Below, in pieces: positions 23,405 to 36,156 of a stretch of DNA of 64,000 nt. The number at the start of each line of letters is the position of its first letter. Within the stretch, counting starts at the first letter, position 1. Origin of the DNA: Bubalus kerabau. Its lineage: Eukaryota > Chordata > Mammalia > Artiodactyla > Bovidae. The notes under the pieces were generated by a model. That model had not been told where the DNA came from, searched no databases, and saw only the letters and a program-made list of their open reading frames with translations. The stretch spans positions 38,617,501-38,681,500 of the forward strand of contig NC_073635.1 in NCBI RefSeq assembly GCF_029407905.1. The letters are read 5' to 3'. The translations under genes and the position numbers were made by a program.

Positions 23405-23490
23405 CTTCTCTGTCAGAGAGGGACTTCTCCAGGCAAGAATAATGGAGTGTATTGGCCAATACTGGTTGCCATGCCCTTCTAGAGCACTTT
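23405..23490 (-). repeat. Bov-A-like piece within L1-C 5'UTR
   Basis: CTCCAGGCAAGAATAATGGA and the following bases match a reverse Bov-A SINE body. It sits inside the L1 5'UTR with no duplication visible. It is either an old SINE insertion or a SINE-derived part of this L1 lineage's 5'UTR. Confidence 0.55.
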
Positions 23491-24981
23491 ATTTCTACTA
23501 TTCTAGCCGCCAACTCCCCTGAGTACCTGGTGCTGCCAGAACCCCTGCAACCCAAGCAGCTGCACCACTTCCACATCTGGCCCTCAAAGGGGCAAACCCA
23601 AGCTCCCCAGGACAGCCTCAAAAGCTAAACTCCAGTGGACAACCCACATATAGAGGTGGAACTAAAACCACAATTGAAACCCAGGGCCAGTGTGGCTAAG
23701 GAAGAAGACCCAAAACCTTCCCATGAACTGTACAAGCTGCAGATTAAATCCACACTATCAACTAAGCAGACTTTGTGTCTATGGAATATATAAAAGGCCA
23801 TTGAGAACTCCCACAAAAGAAAATGCACTAGCTCTGATAGCTGTGCACGTTGGAGGCAAGAACACAGAGGAGTAGGACCAGATTAGAATCATAGCAGCCC
23901 CCACAGCAGGTCCAGGGATCAGTACAGTATTGGAGGGCATCCTAGGGAGGTAAGGTAGACTGTGATTCCCAGCGCGGGAAAGGACTCTGACAGCAGTGAC
24001 TCAAGAAAAACATTGATAATTTTTATTTTTTAACTTGTTCTGTATATTATTTTGGATTTTTTTTTTCTCTTCCCACCCCCTGTTTTAGTTGCCGATTTTA
24101 TTGGCACTAAGAAATCCAATTAAGCTTATGAGTTTGTTTCCCTCCCCCCCCCCCCCCCCGTTTTCCTCAGTCACATTATTTATTGTTGTAATAAACCTCT
24201 GCCTCTACATTGGGCTTTTGCAGTTCTGTGGAGTTTTCTTTTTTTTTTTTTCTCATTTCTTCTGTTTTCTTTTTCAGTTTTCTTCTTTTTTATAATTTCA
24301 ATTTTTAATATTTTAAAACTATTATTTTTTCTACATTTATTCCTTCATTTGCCTTTCCTGCTATTCTTTTCCCCTTGCAGTTAGTCTTTAGTGTATATAA
24401 ATCTTGTTCATCTACCTCTGTTTAACTTTGCATATCTATTCTTTATTTTCTTTTTTTCCTTTCTTCTCAGCAAATTTGTCAGTTTTGTTTTCACTGCTTT
24501 ATTCCCCACTTGGCACCTTGCTTTAGTTTTCTTTTCCAGTTTGTGCTTAAGTTAGTTTTGTTCTTAACTGGCTAATATATTTTTTCATTTGCTTTGTTCA
24601 CCAGATCAATATACTGTACTTTATTTTTGAAGGACTGTTTTCACTTGCTCATGGGTGTATATGTATTTGTGTATATTCCATTATTTTTTTATTTGCCTGC
24701 CATTTTCTGGGGTTCATCTTTTGTTTCTCATTTTTGGATACTTGTTTTACTCTCCCTTCATGCCATAACAAACACCTTGTGGAATCTTCTTTCCTGAACA
24801 GAGATCAAGCCCTGAGCCTTTGGAGTGGGAGCACTGACTCCAAGACCCTAGATTACCAGAGAACTAACCCTGAGGAGTATCAAATAGTGAGAATTCACAC
24901 AAAGGAAACCACTTGAATACAAGACCTGACATCGTCCAACCACTTGTAGCATCATGTGCAGTGTACCTCATCTAAATAAGC

Positions 24982-24989
24982 AAAAAAAA

Positions 24990-25035
<46 letters not shown>
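24982..25035. repeat. A26-(TA)n compound microsatellite
   Basis: A run of about 26 A followed by about 14 TA units, just upstream of L1-C ORF1. Likely length-polymorphic. Confidence 0.95.
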
Positions 25036-25041
<6 letters not shown>

Positions 25042-25306
25042 AACCAAATCATCAGCAGAAAAGAGTACCATGTCACTCAGCCTTGCCCATCAAAAGAAAA
25101 ACAAACAAACAAAAACTCAGCACAAATCTCACCGTATACAAAGCTCACACAAACAACTGGACCAAATTTAGAAGGGTAGAAACCAAAAGGAATAAATAAT
25201 ACAACCTTCTTCAAGGAAAGAATTCAACTTTTCTTGAAACTGTGAAAGGGAGACCTCAAACACAGTAATTTAAAAAGAAAAGAAAAGTCAAAGAAATGCT
25301 GCACAA

Positions 25307-26000
25307 ATGAAGGAACAAATTAGAAACACAGAAGTCCAAATAAATGAAGAAAAAATACAAGAATCAATTAACAAAGACCTAGAAGAATTAAATAAGCATA
25401 CAGAGACAAACAGCACAATTACTGAAATTAAAAATGCTCTAGAAGGAATGAAGATCAGGATATCTGAAGCAGAAGAACTAATCAGTGAGCTGGAAGATAA
25501 AATGGTGGAAATAACTTCTGAAGAGCAGAATAAAGTAAAAAGAATGAGAAGAGCTGAGGACAGTTTCAGAGACATCTGGGGCCATATCAGACACACCAAC
25601 ATTCTAATTACAGGAGTCACAAAAGAATAAACAAAAAAGAAAGAAAAATTTTTTTAAGAGATTATGTTCGAAAATTTTCCCAACATGAAAAAGAAATAGC
25701 CAATCAAGTCCAAGAGGCACAAAGAGTCCCATACAGGATAAACCCAAGGAGAAACACGAATAGAAACATACTAATCAAACTAACAAAGAATAAACACAAA
25801 AAATAAGATTAAAAACAGCAAGGGAGAAGCAACATACGGAACAAAGGAACAAAGGAAATCACATATGCTTAACAGCTGATCTTTCAGCAGAAGCTCTGCA
25901 GGCCAGAAGGGAATGGGAGGATATATTTAAAGCACTGAAAGGGAAAAATCCACAACCAAGATTACTGTACCCAGCAAGGAGCTCATTTAAAATTGGTGGA
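25307..26000 (+). pseudogene. L1-C ORF1 remnant
   Basis: The N-terminal part 25307-25630 is open: 107 residues rich in E, K and I with heptad spacing, a coiled-coil trimerisation region. It ends in the R-A-E-D-S-F-R-D-I-W block at the start of the RNA-recognition domain. The next part (about 25660-25830) contains E-A-Q-R-V-P-Y-R-I-N-P-R-R-N in another frame. The C-terminal domain (25870-26000) has further shifts and an A-rich insertion near 26006-26022. The protein would be truncated after the coiled coil. Confidence 0.85.
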
Positions 26001-29000
26001 TTAAAAAAAAAAGAAAAGAAATAAAATTGGTGGAGAAATAAAAAGCTTTTCAGACAAGCAAAAGTTAAGAGAATTCAGTACCACCAAACCAGCTTTACAA
26101 CAAATGATAAACTGACTTACTTAGACAAGAAATACAACAGAAGAAAAAAGATCTACAAAATCAACCCCAAACTATTACAAAATGACAATAGGAACATATA
26201 TATCAATAATTACTTTAAATGTAAATGGATTAAATGCTCCAACCAGGAGACACAGACTGGCTGAATGGATACAAAAACAAGACCCATATATATGCTGTCT
26301 ACAAGAAATCCACTTCAGATCATAAGACACAAATAGACTGAAAGTGAGAGAATGGAAAAATATATTCCATGCAAATGGGAAGCAAAAGAAAGCTGGAGTA
26401 ACAACACTCATATTAGACAAAATTTACCTTAAAATAAGATTATAAGAGATAAGGAAGGACATTACATAATAATCAAGGGATCAATCCAAGAGGAAGACAT
26501 GAAAATTGTAAATATCTATGCACCCCACATAGGAGCACCTCAATACATAAGACTAACACTAAAAGACATAAAAGGAGAAGTTGACAGTAACACAAAAGTA
26601 GAAGGAGACTTTAACACCCCACTGTCACCAATGGACAGATCATCAAAACAGAAAATTAATAAGGAAACAAAAGTCTTAAATGATACATTAGATGAGATGG
26701 ACCTCATCCATATCTTCAGGACATTCCATCCACATGCTGATGAATACACCTTCTTCTCAAGTGCACATGAAACATTCTCCAGGGTAGATGACATCTTGTG
26801 TCACAAATCATACCTCAGTAAATTTAAGAATATTGAAATTGTATCAAACGTCTTCTCCCACAATGATGCTATGAGACAAGATATCAATTACAAGAAAAAC
26901 ACTGTAAGAAACACAGACACATGGAGATTAAACAACACATTTCTAAGACACCAACATGTTACTGAAGAGAAATCAAAAAAATGTCTGGAAACAAATGACA
27001 ATGAAAACACGACAACTCAAAACCTATGGGATGCAGCAGAAGCTGTTCTAAAAGCAATATAAGCAGTTTATAGCAATACAATCCTACCTCAGGAAACAAG
27101 AAAAACATTGAATAGACAACCTAATTTTACACCTAAAGTGACTGGAAAAAGAAGAAGAATAAGAAAAAAAGAAAGAAAAAAAAAAAAAACAGAATTAGTA
27201 GAGGGAAAGAAATCATAAAGATACAAGTAGAAATAAATGAAAAAGAAATGATAGAAACAATAGTAAAGATTAATAAAACTAAAAGCTGGTTCTTTGAGAA
27301 GACAAACATAATTGACAAACCCTTGGCCAGACTCATCAAGAAAAAAAGAAGTATCAAATCAACAAAGTTAGAAATGAAAAAGAAGAGTTTACAGAAGACA
27401 ATGCAGAAATACAAAGGATTTTAATAGACTATTATGAACAACTATATGGCAATAAAAGAGACAACCTGGAAGAAATGGACAGATTCTTTTAAAAGTTCAA
27501 TATTCCAAGACTGAACCAGGAAGAAATAGAAATTATGAACAACTCAATTACAAGCACTGTAATTGAAGGTGTGATTTAAAAATCTCCCCAAAAACAAAAG
27601 CCCAGGTCCAGATGGCTTCACAGGAGAATTCTATCAAATACTTAGGGAAAAACTAATGCCTATCCTTCTAAAGCTCTTTCAAAAAATTGCAGAGGAAGAA
27701 ATACTTCCAAACTCATTCTACGAGGCCACCATCACCCGGATATCAAAACTAGACAAAGACATAACTAAAAAAGAAAACCACAGGCCAATATCACTGATGA
27801 ACATAGATGCAAAAATTCTCAACAAAATTTTGGCAAACAATTCAGTAACTCATCAAAAAGCTCATACACCATGATCAACTTGGGTTTATTCCAGGGATGC
27901 AAGGATTCTTCAATATACACAAATAAACCAATGTGATACACCATATTAACAAATTGAAAGATAAAGACCATATGATCATCTCGATAGATGCAGAAAAAGC
28001 CTTTGAAAAAATTCAGTGCCTATTTATCATTAAAACTCTACAAAAAATAGGCCTAGAAGGAACCTACCTCAATATAGTAAAGACCATATATGATAAGCCT
28101 ACAGCAAACATTATTCTCAGTGGTGAAAAACCAAAAGCATTCCCCCTAAGATCAGAAAAAAACAACAAGGATTTCCACTTTCACCACTATTACTCAATAT
28201 AGTTCTGGAAGTCATAGCTACAACAATCAGAATAAAAAGAAATAAAAGGAATCCAGATCAGAAAAAAAGTAAAGTGTTCACCGTTTGCAGATGAAATGAT
28301 ATTGTACATATAAAACCCTAAAGATAGTATCAGAAAATTACTAGACCTAATCAGTGAATTTAGCAAAGTTGCAGGATACAAAATCAATACACAGACATCA
28401 CTTGCATTTCTATATACTAATGATAAAAATTCAGAAAGAACAATTAAGAAATCAATACCATTCAGCATTGAAACAAAAAGAATAAAGTATCTAGAAATAA
28501 ATTTACCTAAGGAGACGAAAGAACTGTACACACAAACTTAGAAGACACTAATGACAGAAATCAAAGATGACATAAACAGGTGTAAATAGATTCTCAACAT
28601 TCCAAAAAATAAATAAATAAAAATAAAGTCTACTTTGTCTTTTATGAGTAAAAAAAAAAAAAATGATATTCAATTTTCCTGGGTAGGAAGAATCAATATT
28701 GTGAAAATGACTTTACTACCAAATGCAATCTACAGATTTAATGCAATCCCTATCAAATTACCAATGGAATTTTTCACAGAACTAGAACAAAAAATTTCAC
28801 AATTCATATGGAAACACAAAAGACCCTGAATAGCCAAAGCAGTCTGGAGAAAGAAGAATGGAGCTGGAGGAATCAACTTTCCTGACTTCAGATTATACTA
28901 CAAAGCTACAGTCATCAAGAGAGTATGATACTGGCACAAAAACAGTAATATAGACAAATGGAACAAGATAGAAAGCCCAGAAATAAACCTATGCACATAT

Positions 29001-29622
29001 GAGTACCTTATTTTTTACAAAAGAGGCAAAAATACACAATGGGGAAAAGAAAGCCTCTTCAATAAATGTTGCTGGAAAAACTGGACAGGTACATATAAAA
29101 GAATGAACTTAAAACACTTTCTAGCACCATACACAAAGATAAATTTAAATTAGATAAAAGACCTAAATGTAAGACCAGAAACTGTGAAACTCTTAGAGGA
29201 AAACATAGGCAGAACCCACTTGGTGACATAAGTCAAAGCAAGACCCTCTATGACCCATCTCCTAAAGTAATGGAAATAAAAACAAAAGTAAACAAGTGGA
29301 ACCTGGTTAAACTTAAAAGCTTTTGCACAGCAAAGCAAACTATAAGCAAGGTGAAAAGACAACCTGCATAATGAGAGAAAATAATAGTAAATGAAACAAC
29401 TGACAAAGGGTTAATTTCCAAAATATACAAGCAGCTCATACAACTCAATACCAGAAAAACATACAACCCAATCAAAAAGTGGGAAAAATAACTAAACAGA
29501 CATTTCTCCAAAGAAGACATACAGATGGCTAACAAACACATGAAAATATGCTCAACATTGCTCATTATTAGAGAAACACAAATCAAAACTACAATGAAAT
29601 ATCACCTCACACCAGTCAGAAT

Positions 29623-30350
29623 CAGTCAGTTCAGTTCAGTCGCTCAGTCATGTCCAACTCTGCAATCCCATGAATAGCAGCACGCCAGGCCTCTCTGTCC
29701 ATCACCAACTCCCGGAGTTCACCCAGACTCACATACATCGAGTCAGTGATGCCATCCAGCCATCTCATCCTCTGTCGTCCCCTTCTCCTCCTGCCCCCAA
29801 TCCCTCCCAGCATCAGAGTCTTTTCCAATGAGTCAACTCTTCACATGAGGTGGCCAAAGTACTGGAGTTTCAGCTTTAACATCATTCGCTCCAAAGAAAT
29901 CCCAGGGCTGATCTCCTCCAGAATGGATTGTTGGATCTCCTTGCAGTCCAAGGGACTCTCAAGAGTCTTCTCCAACACCACAGTTCAAAAGCATCAATTC
30001 TTCGGCACTCACCTTTCTTCACAGTCCAATTCTCACATCCATACATGACCACTGGAAAAACCATACCTTTGATTAGACAGACCTTTGTTGGCAAAGTAAT
30101 GTCTCTGCTTTTGAATATGCTATCTAGGTTGGTCATAACTTTTATTCCAAGGAGTAAGCATCTTTTAATTTCATGGCTGCAATCACCATCTGCAGTGATT
30201 TTGGAGCCCCCAAAAATAAAGTCTGACACTGTTTCTGCTGTTTACCCATCTGTGTCCCATGAAATGATGGGACCAGATGCCATGATCTTAGTTTTCTGAA
30301 TGTTGAGTTTTAAGCCAACTTTTTCACTCTCCACTTTCACTTTCATCAAG
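29623..30350 (-). mobile_element. BovB LINE 3' part, reverse, in L1-C
   Basis: 728-bp reverse copy with a well preserved tail (CAGTTCAGTTCAGTCGCTCA). Its complement reads openly over 30229-29882 in the C-terminal domain. AGAAT occurs at both edges (29618-29622 and 30351-30355), a short target-site duplication or microhomology. L1-C continues in register on either side. Confidence 0.92.
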
Positions 30351-30481
30351 AGAATAGCCATCATCAAAACGTCCACAAACAATAAATGCTGGAAAGGGTG
30401 TGGAGAAAAGGGAACACTTTTGCACTGTTGGTGGGAATGTGAATTGATACAGCCACTATGGAAGATGGTATGGAGATTCCT

Positions 30482-30509
30482 CAAAAAAAAAAAAAAAAAA
30501 AAAAAAAAA
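30482..30509. repeat. A28 run in L1-C ORF2
   Basis: Poly-A replaces a short A-rich coding stretch of the L1 ORF2 C-terminus; internal slippage expansion. Confidence 0.9.
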
Positions 30510-30817
30510 CTAATAAAATCACCCTATGACCCAGCAATCCCACTCCTAGGCATATATGCTGAGGAAACCAAAATTGAAACAGCACAAACATCCCATTGTT
30601 CATTGCAGCACTATTTACAATAGCTAGAACATGGAAGCAACCTGGATGTTCATCGACAGATGAATTGATAAAGAAGATGTGGTATATATACGCAATGGCA
30701 TATTACTCAGCCATAAAAAGGAATACATATGAGTCAGTTCTAATGAGGTGGATGAACCTACAACCTTTTATACAGAGTGAAGCAAGTCCGAAAGAGAAAG
30801 TTAAATATCATATTATA

Positions 30818-31262
30818 TCAAGGCTATGGTTTTTCCAGTAGTCATGCATGGATGTGAAAGTTGGACTATAAAGAAAGCTGAGTGCCAAAGAATTGATGCT
30901 TTTGAAATGTGGTGTTGGAGAAGACTCCTGAAAGTCCTTTGGATTTCAAGGAGATCCAACCAGTCCATTCTAAAGCAGATCATTCGAGGTGTTCATTGGA
31001 AGGACTGATGTTGAAGCTGAAACTCCAATACTTTGGCCACCTGATGTGAAGAGCTGACTCATTTGAAAAGACCCTGATGCTGGGAAAGATTTAGACAGGA
31101 GGAGAAGGGGATGACAGAGGATGAGATGGCTGGATGGCATCACCAACTCAGTGGACATGGGTTTGGTTGGACTCCGGCAGTTGGTGATGGACAGGGAGTC
31201 CTGGTGTGCTGCAACTCATGGGGTCAGAAAGAGTCAGACACAACTGAGCGACTGAACTGAAC
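30818..31262 (+). mobile_element. BovB LINE 3' end, sense, in L1-C
   Basis: 445-bp BovB from the M-V-F-P-V-V-M-x-G-C-E-S-W block to the CTGAACTGAACTGAA tail. L1-C is interrupted after TATCATATTATA and resumes at AACACATATATATGG. Moderately diverged. Confidence 0.9.
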
Positions 31263-31668
31263 TGAAATGAACACATATATATGGAATTTAGAAAAATGGC
31301 ACTGAAGTATTTATTTACAGGGCAACAATGGAAAAACTATCATAGAGAATAGACTTATGGACAGGGAAAGGGGAGGAGACGGTGAGATGGATGGAACGAG
31401 TAACATGAAAAGTTACATTACCATATGTAAAATAGACAGCCAACGGGAATTTGCTGTATAGCTCAGGAAACTCAGTGTCTCTGTATCAACCTAGAGGGAG
31501 TGCGATAGGGAGTGAGATGGGTGGGAGTTTCAAAAGGGAGGGGGTATATGCATACATATGGCTGATTCATGTTGATGTTTGACAGAAAACAGCAAAATTC
31601 TGTAAAGCAATTATCCTTCAATAAAAAATAATTTATTTACAAAATAAATAAAATTAAATTAAAAATTT

Positions 31669-34157
31669 AAAAATGCATTCCTTAATGTAAGGCAGTGTTT
31701 AGATTGTAACTTTTGCAGAATTCATCAGTGTTAGAATATAAACCATTTCATTGACTGCTGACCTCAGTTAAAAGTTTTGAGTTCATTTTTGAGAAGCCAA
31801 AACTCTTTCTAGATATGTATTTCAATGACTTTGTTCTTTTTTAGTAATATTCAAAAAATTATTTGCATTTTAATAGAAAAAACATTTTATCTTACAATGA
31901 TTGTAGTGGTCAATTGGACTTATATAAATTTAAAATACACAGTAGAATCAATGACTTGTTTCTTATACTTGAAACATCTTGCTATTCCATCAGTCAGATA
32001 ATTATTTATTACCTTTATCATTTATTCTTATTATGTCAGGAATACTAAAATAATAATAAAAGAAAATATTGAAATTTCCTGGAAGAATGATGAAAAAAGA
32101 TCACTTCATTATTTTAAATTTTCTTCTGTTGCCCTATACATGCCATCTTCTTTTAAAAGTATATTGAAAGTATTGAAATTTTCTAGAATATTTTGGCTAT
32201 TGTAAATAATTTATTTTCTACATAAATTTTAGAATTAGTTTGTTAATTTATTTTTTAAAAATCCATTGCAATTTTTACATGAATTGGAGTGAAACACATT
32301 TTACTTTAACACATTTACAAAGATTTCTTAAGTTACTAACTTGCCTACTTTGCCAACTATCAATGGACAATCCACATCTTCATTCAAGAAGTGGGTTGGC
32401 TATGGAATGTTAGAAAGACTTTCTGCATGATTTTAGACAACCATAAGAGTCTTAGTGGTTGCAACAATGCAGAGTAATAGTAGGACATCAACCTACACAC
32501 AATTTCTATTAAAATCTGGGTGATTCTTGCAATGTTTTCTTATTGGAGGAATGGCTATGAGAAACTAAAATGTCAAAGTAAGAAATTCTGTCTAATTTGA
32601 TATATCTGTTTACATATCAGGGTTTAGCTTTGTGATATTAATGCACATAGTTAAATATCAGTACAGTATCCAAAAACATTTTTTAAATATATGGATTTAA
32701 AAAAAAAAAAAAAAAAAAAAAGACATGGATTTTCCAAGCCAGATACCACATAAAACAGATATATCATTTGGCTATACCCACACAACTGGGAAATCCATGA
32801 CATCTGATAGCCGGCTAGTTGAGTGTTTGTGTGTGTATACATGTCTGTCTGTCTGTCTGTATATGTACATTTTAATTTCTAGGAGAAATGTCATTTTCTG
32901 AAAGTTTTGCCAGATGTTTCTCAGAATCCAGGTTTTATTATATAGCTAATATTCAATAAGAAACTTCACATCTCCATGTTTGTGGAATGCTATAAAACTG
33001 GCTTTAGTCTGTACAATCATTGACTTTAGATCTACAAAGGAAATATTATAATTGCTGATATGAATTTGGATGATAAGAAGTGGCAAAGTTGTCTGAGTTC
33101 TAGGTATTAATACTTAGATAGATATATGCTATCTTTTCTAACCCATGCTTTTCTTCATGATACAAAAATAAGCATCTATATTAGCTTTTTTTTTTTTTTT
33201 TTTTTTTTTAATTTCAGCAACACATCGTACAACTTTGGCATCTTAAAACAACTGCCAATTACTGTGGGTTAAAATCAACTGATTATTAAGCCTAATTATA
33301 TCTATAAATCCTCTCATATTTGACATATAAGATAATCACAGGCATGACATCCAGTTATAGTCACAGATCCCACATACTCAAGGGGAGGAGATTATACAAG
33401 GCGTGTACAACAGGGTGTGGAAACCTTGAAGGTCATTTTTTGATTCTTATTATCACAGCACTAAACAAACCCCACAGTACATTGTGTGACCACACACACT
33501 AAGCAGCATGGTAAAAGCCCACTTGAGATGTGAGAGGTTATCACAGCAATATTCCTGGGAGGCTCTTCTGACCATTGCTGATTAGATTAATTGTGGACTG
33601 CAAATTAATTGTAATTAATCCTGAATGCACATGCACATGTAAGTATTGCATGAGCAAAAGCTTGAGGATACTGTCAATGAATAGTCAACTAAGCAGTGAA
33701 ATAACTGTTAATAAAAGAATGTTATAATGTGAGTTGTTCTACCAGATAATCTACCAAGAAGTGGGAGTGAGTAGAGTGAGTTTGAGAACCCTCTTAGAAA
33801 TGGAAATTCGATTTTGTGATATGAATGATCTGTGGTTGAGGTATACACTCAGACACATGATCCCAGATACCTGGAATTTGGTGACTCTACTACTATTGTG
33901 CATTGCATCCATGGATTTTTTTCAAAGAAATATTTGGTAAAGAAAACCTAGCAGCTGGTGTCAGATGCAGTATAAGTTTCTGACAATGTGGAATTGTCAG
34001 GTATCTTCAAAAAATAAGACCATAGTTTCTTTGTTGGGATGTTGACATATTAAATTGGGAGATGAATAACTGAGTTCTTATTCAAGTTGTTAAGTAAGGA
34101 TATGGCAATTCAAGAATGGACTGACACTTCCAGAAAGGTAAAGTTTCATCATATAAT
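31669..34157. other. Low-copy DNA, no gene seen
   Basis: It contains an A-run (32698-32722), a short GTCT repeat (32846-32862) and a T-run (33186-33209). The block 33230-33520 has higher complexity and an AAGGGGAGGAGATTATACAA phrase common in old mammalian interspersed repeats, but I could not name the family. No exon or RNA gene recognised. Confidence 0.55.
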
Positions 34158-34275
34158 TTAGTGATCCTCAAATCTGGATGATCTTTACAATTACTTGGGA
34201 GTTTGAAAAATACTAATAGCTGCACCCCATTTCATACAAATTCAGTAAAAAGTAATTAAAAAAAAAATCAGGATA
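34158..34275 (+). mobile_element. MER5-like hAT-Charlie relic
   Basis: TAGTGATCCTCAAATCTGGA ... ATTACTTGGGAGTTTGAAAA ... AATAGCTGCACCCC follows the order of the MER5A consensus (a non-autonomous DNA transposon shared across placental mammals). Heavily diverged. Confidence 0.6.
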
Positions 34276-34282
34276 AGATCTA

Positions 34283-34590
34283 GGCTTTCCTCATAGCTCA
34301 GTCAATAAAGAATCTGCCTGCAATGCAGGAGACTTGGGTTCAGTTCCTGGATTGAAAAGATCCCCTGGAGAAGGAAATGGCAATCCACTCCAGTATTCTT
34401 GCCTGGAGAATCCCAGGGACAGGGGAGCCTGGTGGACTGCCATCTATGGGGTCACACAGAGTTGTACATGACTGAAGTGACTTAGCAGCAGCAGCAGCCA
34501 GTACTCTTGGCTGGGAAATACCATGGACAGGGGAGCCTGGTGGTTTACAATACACGAAGTCACAAAGAGTTGGACATGACTGAGCAATTA
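34283..34590 (+). mobile_element. Composite SINE: tRNA head + Bov-A + AGC repeat + second Bov-A
   Basis: tRNA-Glu head (GGCTTTCCTCATAGCTCAGT), a full Bov-A body, an AGC microsatellite (34484-34499), then a second partial Bov-A body (CCAGTACTCTTGGCTGG ... GGACATGACTGAGCAA). The second body resumes the Bov-A consensus at the point where the first would continue, so a younger Bov-A unit has probably inserted into an older Bov-tA. Confidence 0.82.
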
Positions 34591-34799
34591 GATTGTAAAC
34601 CTGCCTCTAGTCAGTCCTCAATAAGAGAAATCTTTTAATTTCAGCATTGCAGTAGACCCATATAAACCATGTTCAACAATTATGACTGACAGAAACTGAA
34701 TTAAAAGCGTGCATTGTTTTAAGTTATTAAGTTTAATGTAGCTTAACAGATGATTTAAACATTGTCTCATTACAAATGAATTTTACCTTGTATCATTTC
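34591..34799. other. Unassigned AT-rich DNA
   Basis: TTGTTTTAAGTTATTAAGTT near 34714 resembles the ends of several old mammalian repeats, but no family is assigned. Confidence 0.4.
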
Positions 34800-35439
34800 A
34801 TATATTATATCCCTGGGGACATAGATGCTGGTGGCAGTCATTTTGGTGAATTTGTTCTCTTATGAGGACACTGGTGTTGGAAAGCATCATTTTGAGTCTT
34901 CCCTCTAGACTATTAGCACCAGGAACTAGCCAGTTAATACTAGGAGCTCCCAGTTTATCAGAAAAGCAACCACAGGACAAACACTGCCCACTAGTGGACT
35001 AGTAACAGCACCAGGATACCTGACATACACAGCTAGCCATCATGGGGCCAATCCTTACCCATCACCAGGCATGCTTCGGTCCTGGAAACCTCCAAGTCTC
35101 ATAGTCAACTATGCCAGAACCCAGAACTGCCCATCCACAGGCCAGCACCAACCACAGGACTTTTAAAGCTCCTGACCCTGCTCACTAGTGGGCTGGCAGA
35201 AGCCCTGGGATTCCCAGGCCAAGAAGTCAGCCATGCCAGGACCTGGGTCTTGCCCACCAGTGGCCAGCAGCCAACAAGGCTAGAGACCAAGCCTATCTAC
35301 TAGCACACGCACAATAGTTTTGACTAACCACAACAGAAGAACCCACTAAGTACACATAAGGGGTACCCCGGTTTATATAGCTCTGGTGACCAGAGAAGTA
35401 TGTGCTGTTAGACTCTATTAAATATTTCTTGTATGAAGA

Positions 35440-36010
35440 CTGCTAAATTGCAGCCATGAAATCAGAATGTGGTTACTTCTTCGCAGGAAAGCAATGACAA
35501 ACCTAGATGGTGTGTTGAAAAGCAGACATCACTCCTTCAACAAAGGTCCATATCGTCAAGGATATTGTCTTCCCAGTAGTCAATACAGTTGTGTGAGCTG
35601 GACCAGAGAGAAGGCAGAATGCCAAATGATTGATGCCTTTGAACTATGATGCTGGAGAAGACTCCTGAAAGTCCCTTGGACAGCAAGGAGATCAAACCAG
35701 TTGATCTTAAGGGAGATCAACCCTGAATACTCACAGGAAGGACTGATGCTAAAACTGAAGCTCCAGTATTTTGGTCATTTGATGACCAAAAAGCTGACAA
35801 CAAGCTGACTTGTAAAAGTTCCTGATGTTGGGAAACATCAAGGGCAGAAGGAGAAGAGGGCATCAGAGAATGAGATGGCTGGATGGCATCACCTGTGAAA
35901 TGAACATGAACTTGGGAAAATTCTGGGATATGGTGAGGGACAGGGAGGCCTGGCTTGCTGTAGTCCATGGAGTCACAAAACTTTGGACATGATGGGGCAA
36001 CTGAACAAAA
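35440..36010 (+). mobile_element. BovB LINE 3' part in L1-D
   Basis: 570-bp diverged BovB from the G-C-S-H-E-I-K block to a degenerate GGGGCAACTGAACAAAA tail, lying between the L1-D 5'UTR and ORF1. Confidence 0.85.
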
Positions 36011-36156
36011 ATATGAAGGCACTTCTCCAAGATCAGAAAACATAACCAAACCACCTAATGCTTACAAATAAGCACAGAGAATTAGGCAAAATAAGGCAAC
36101 AAAGAAATATATTCCAAATGAATGAATAAAATAAAATCCCAGAAAAATTAAGCCAA

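Larger units (their letters stand above)
26182..31300 (+). pseudogene. L1-C ORF2 (endonuclease-reverse transcriptase) remnant
   Basis: Starts at ATG 26182 (M-T-I-G-T-Y-I-S-I-I, typical ORF2 start). The endonuclease reads at 26499-27062 and retains G-D-F-N-T-P, but the canonical S-R-I-D-H is S-R-V-D-D and the canonical S-D-H-N is replaced by S-H-N-D. The RT region has motif A intact (S-I-D-A-E-K-A-F near 27980-28005). The F-A-D-D active site reads F-A-D-E at 28284-28295, a loss of the second catalytic Asp. An A-run (30482-30509) and two BovB insertions break the C-terminus. Confidence 0.88.
22433..31668 (+). mobile_element. L1-C LINE, near full length
   Basis: The 9.2-kb span shows a 5' start (AGAACAAGATGGCAGAGGAG near 22427-22446), a 5'UTR of about 2.85 kb with tandem repeats, ORF1 (25307 to about 26000), ORF2 (about 26182-31300) and a 3'UTR ending in A-rich sequence near 31668. 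Two BovB insertions (29623-30350, 30818-31262) account for about 1.2 kb. It is inactive because of stops, frameshifts and changed catalytic residues. Confidence 0.88.
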
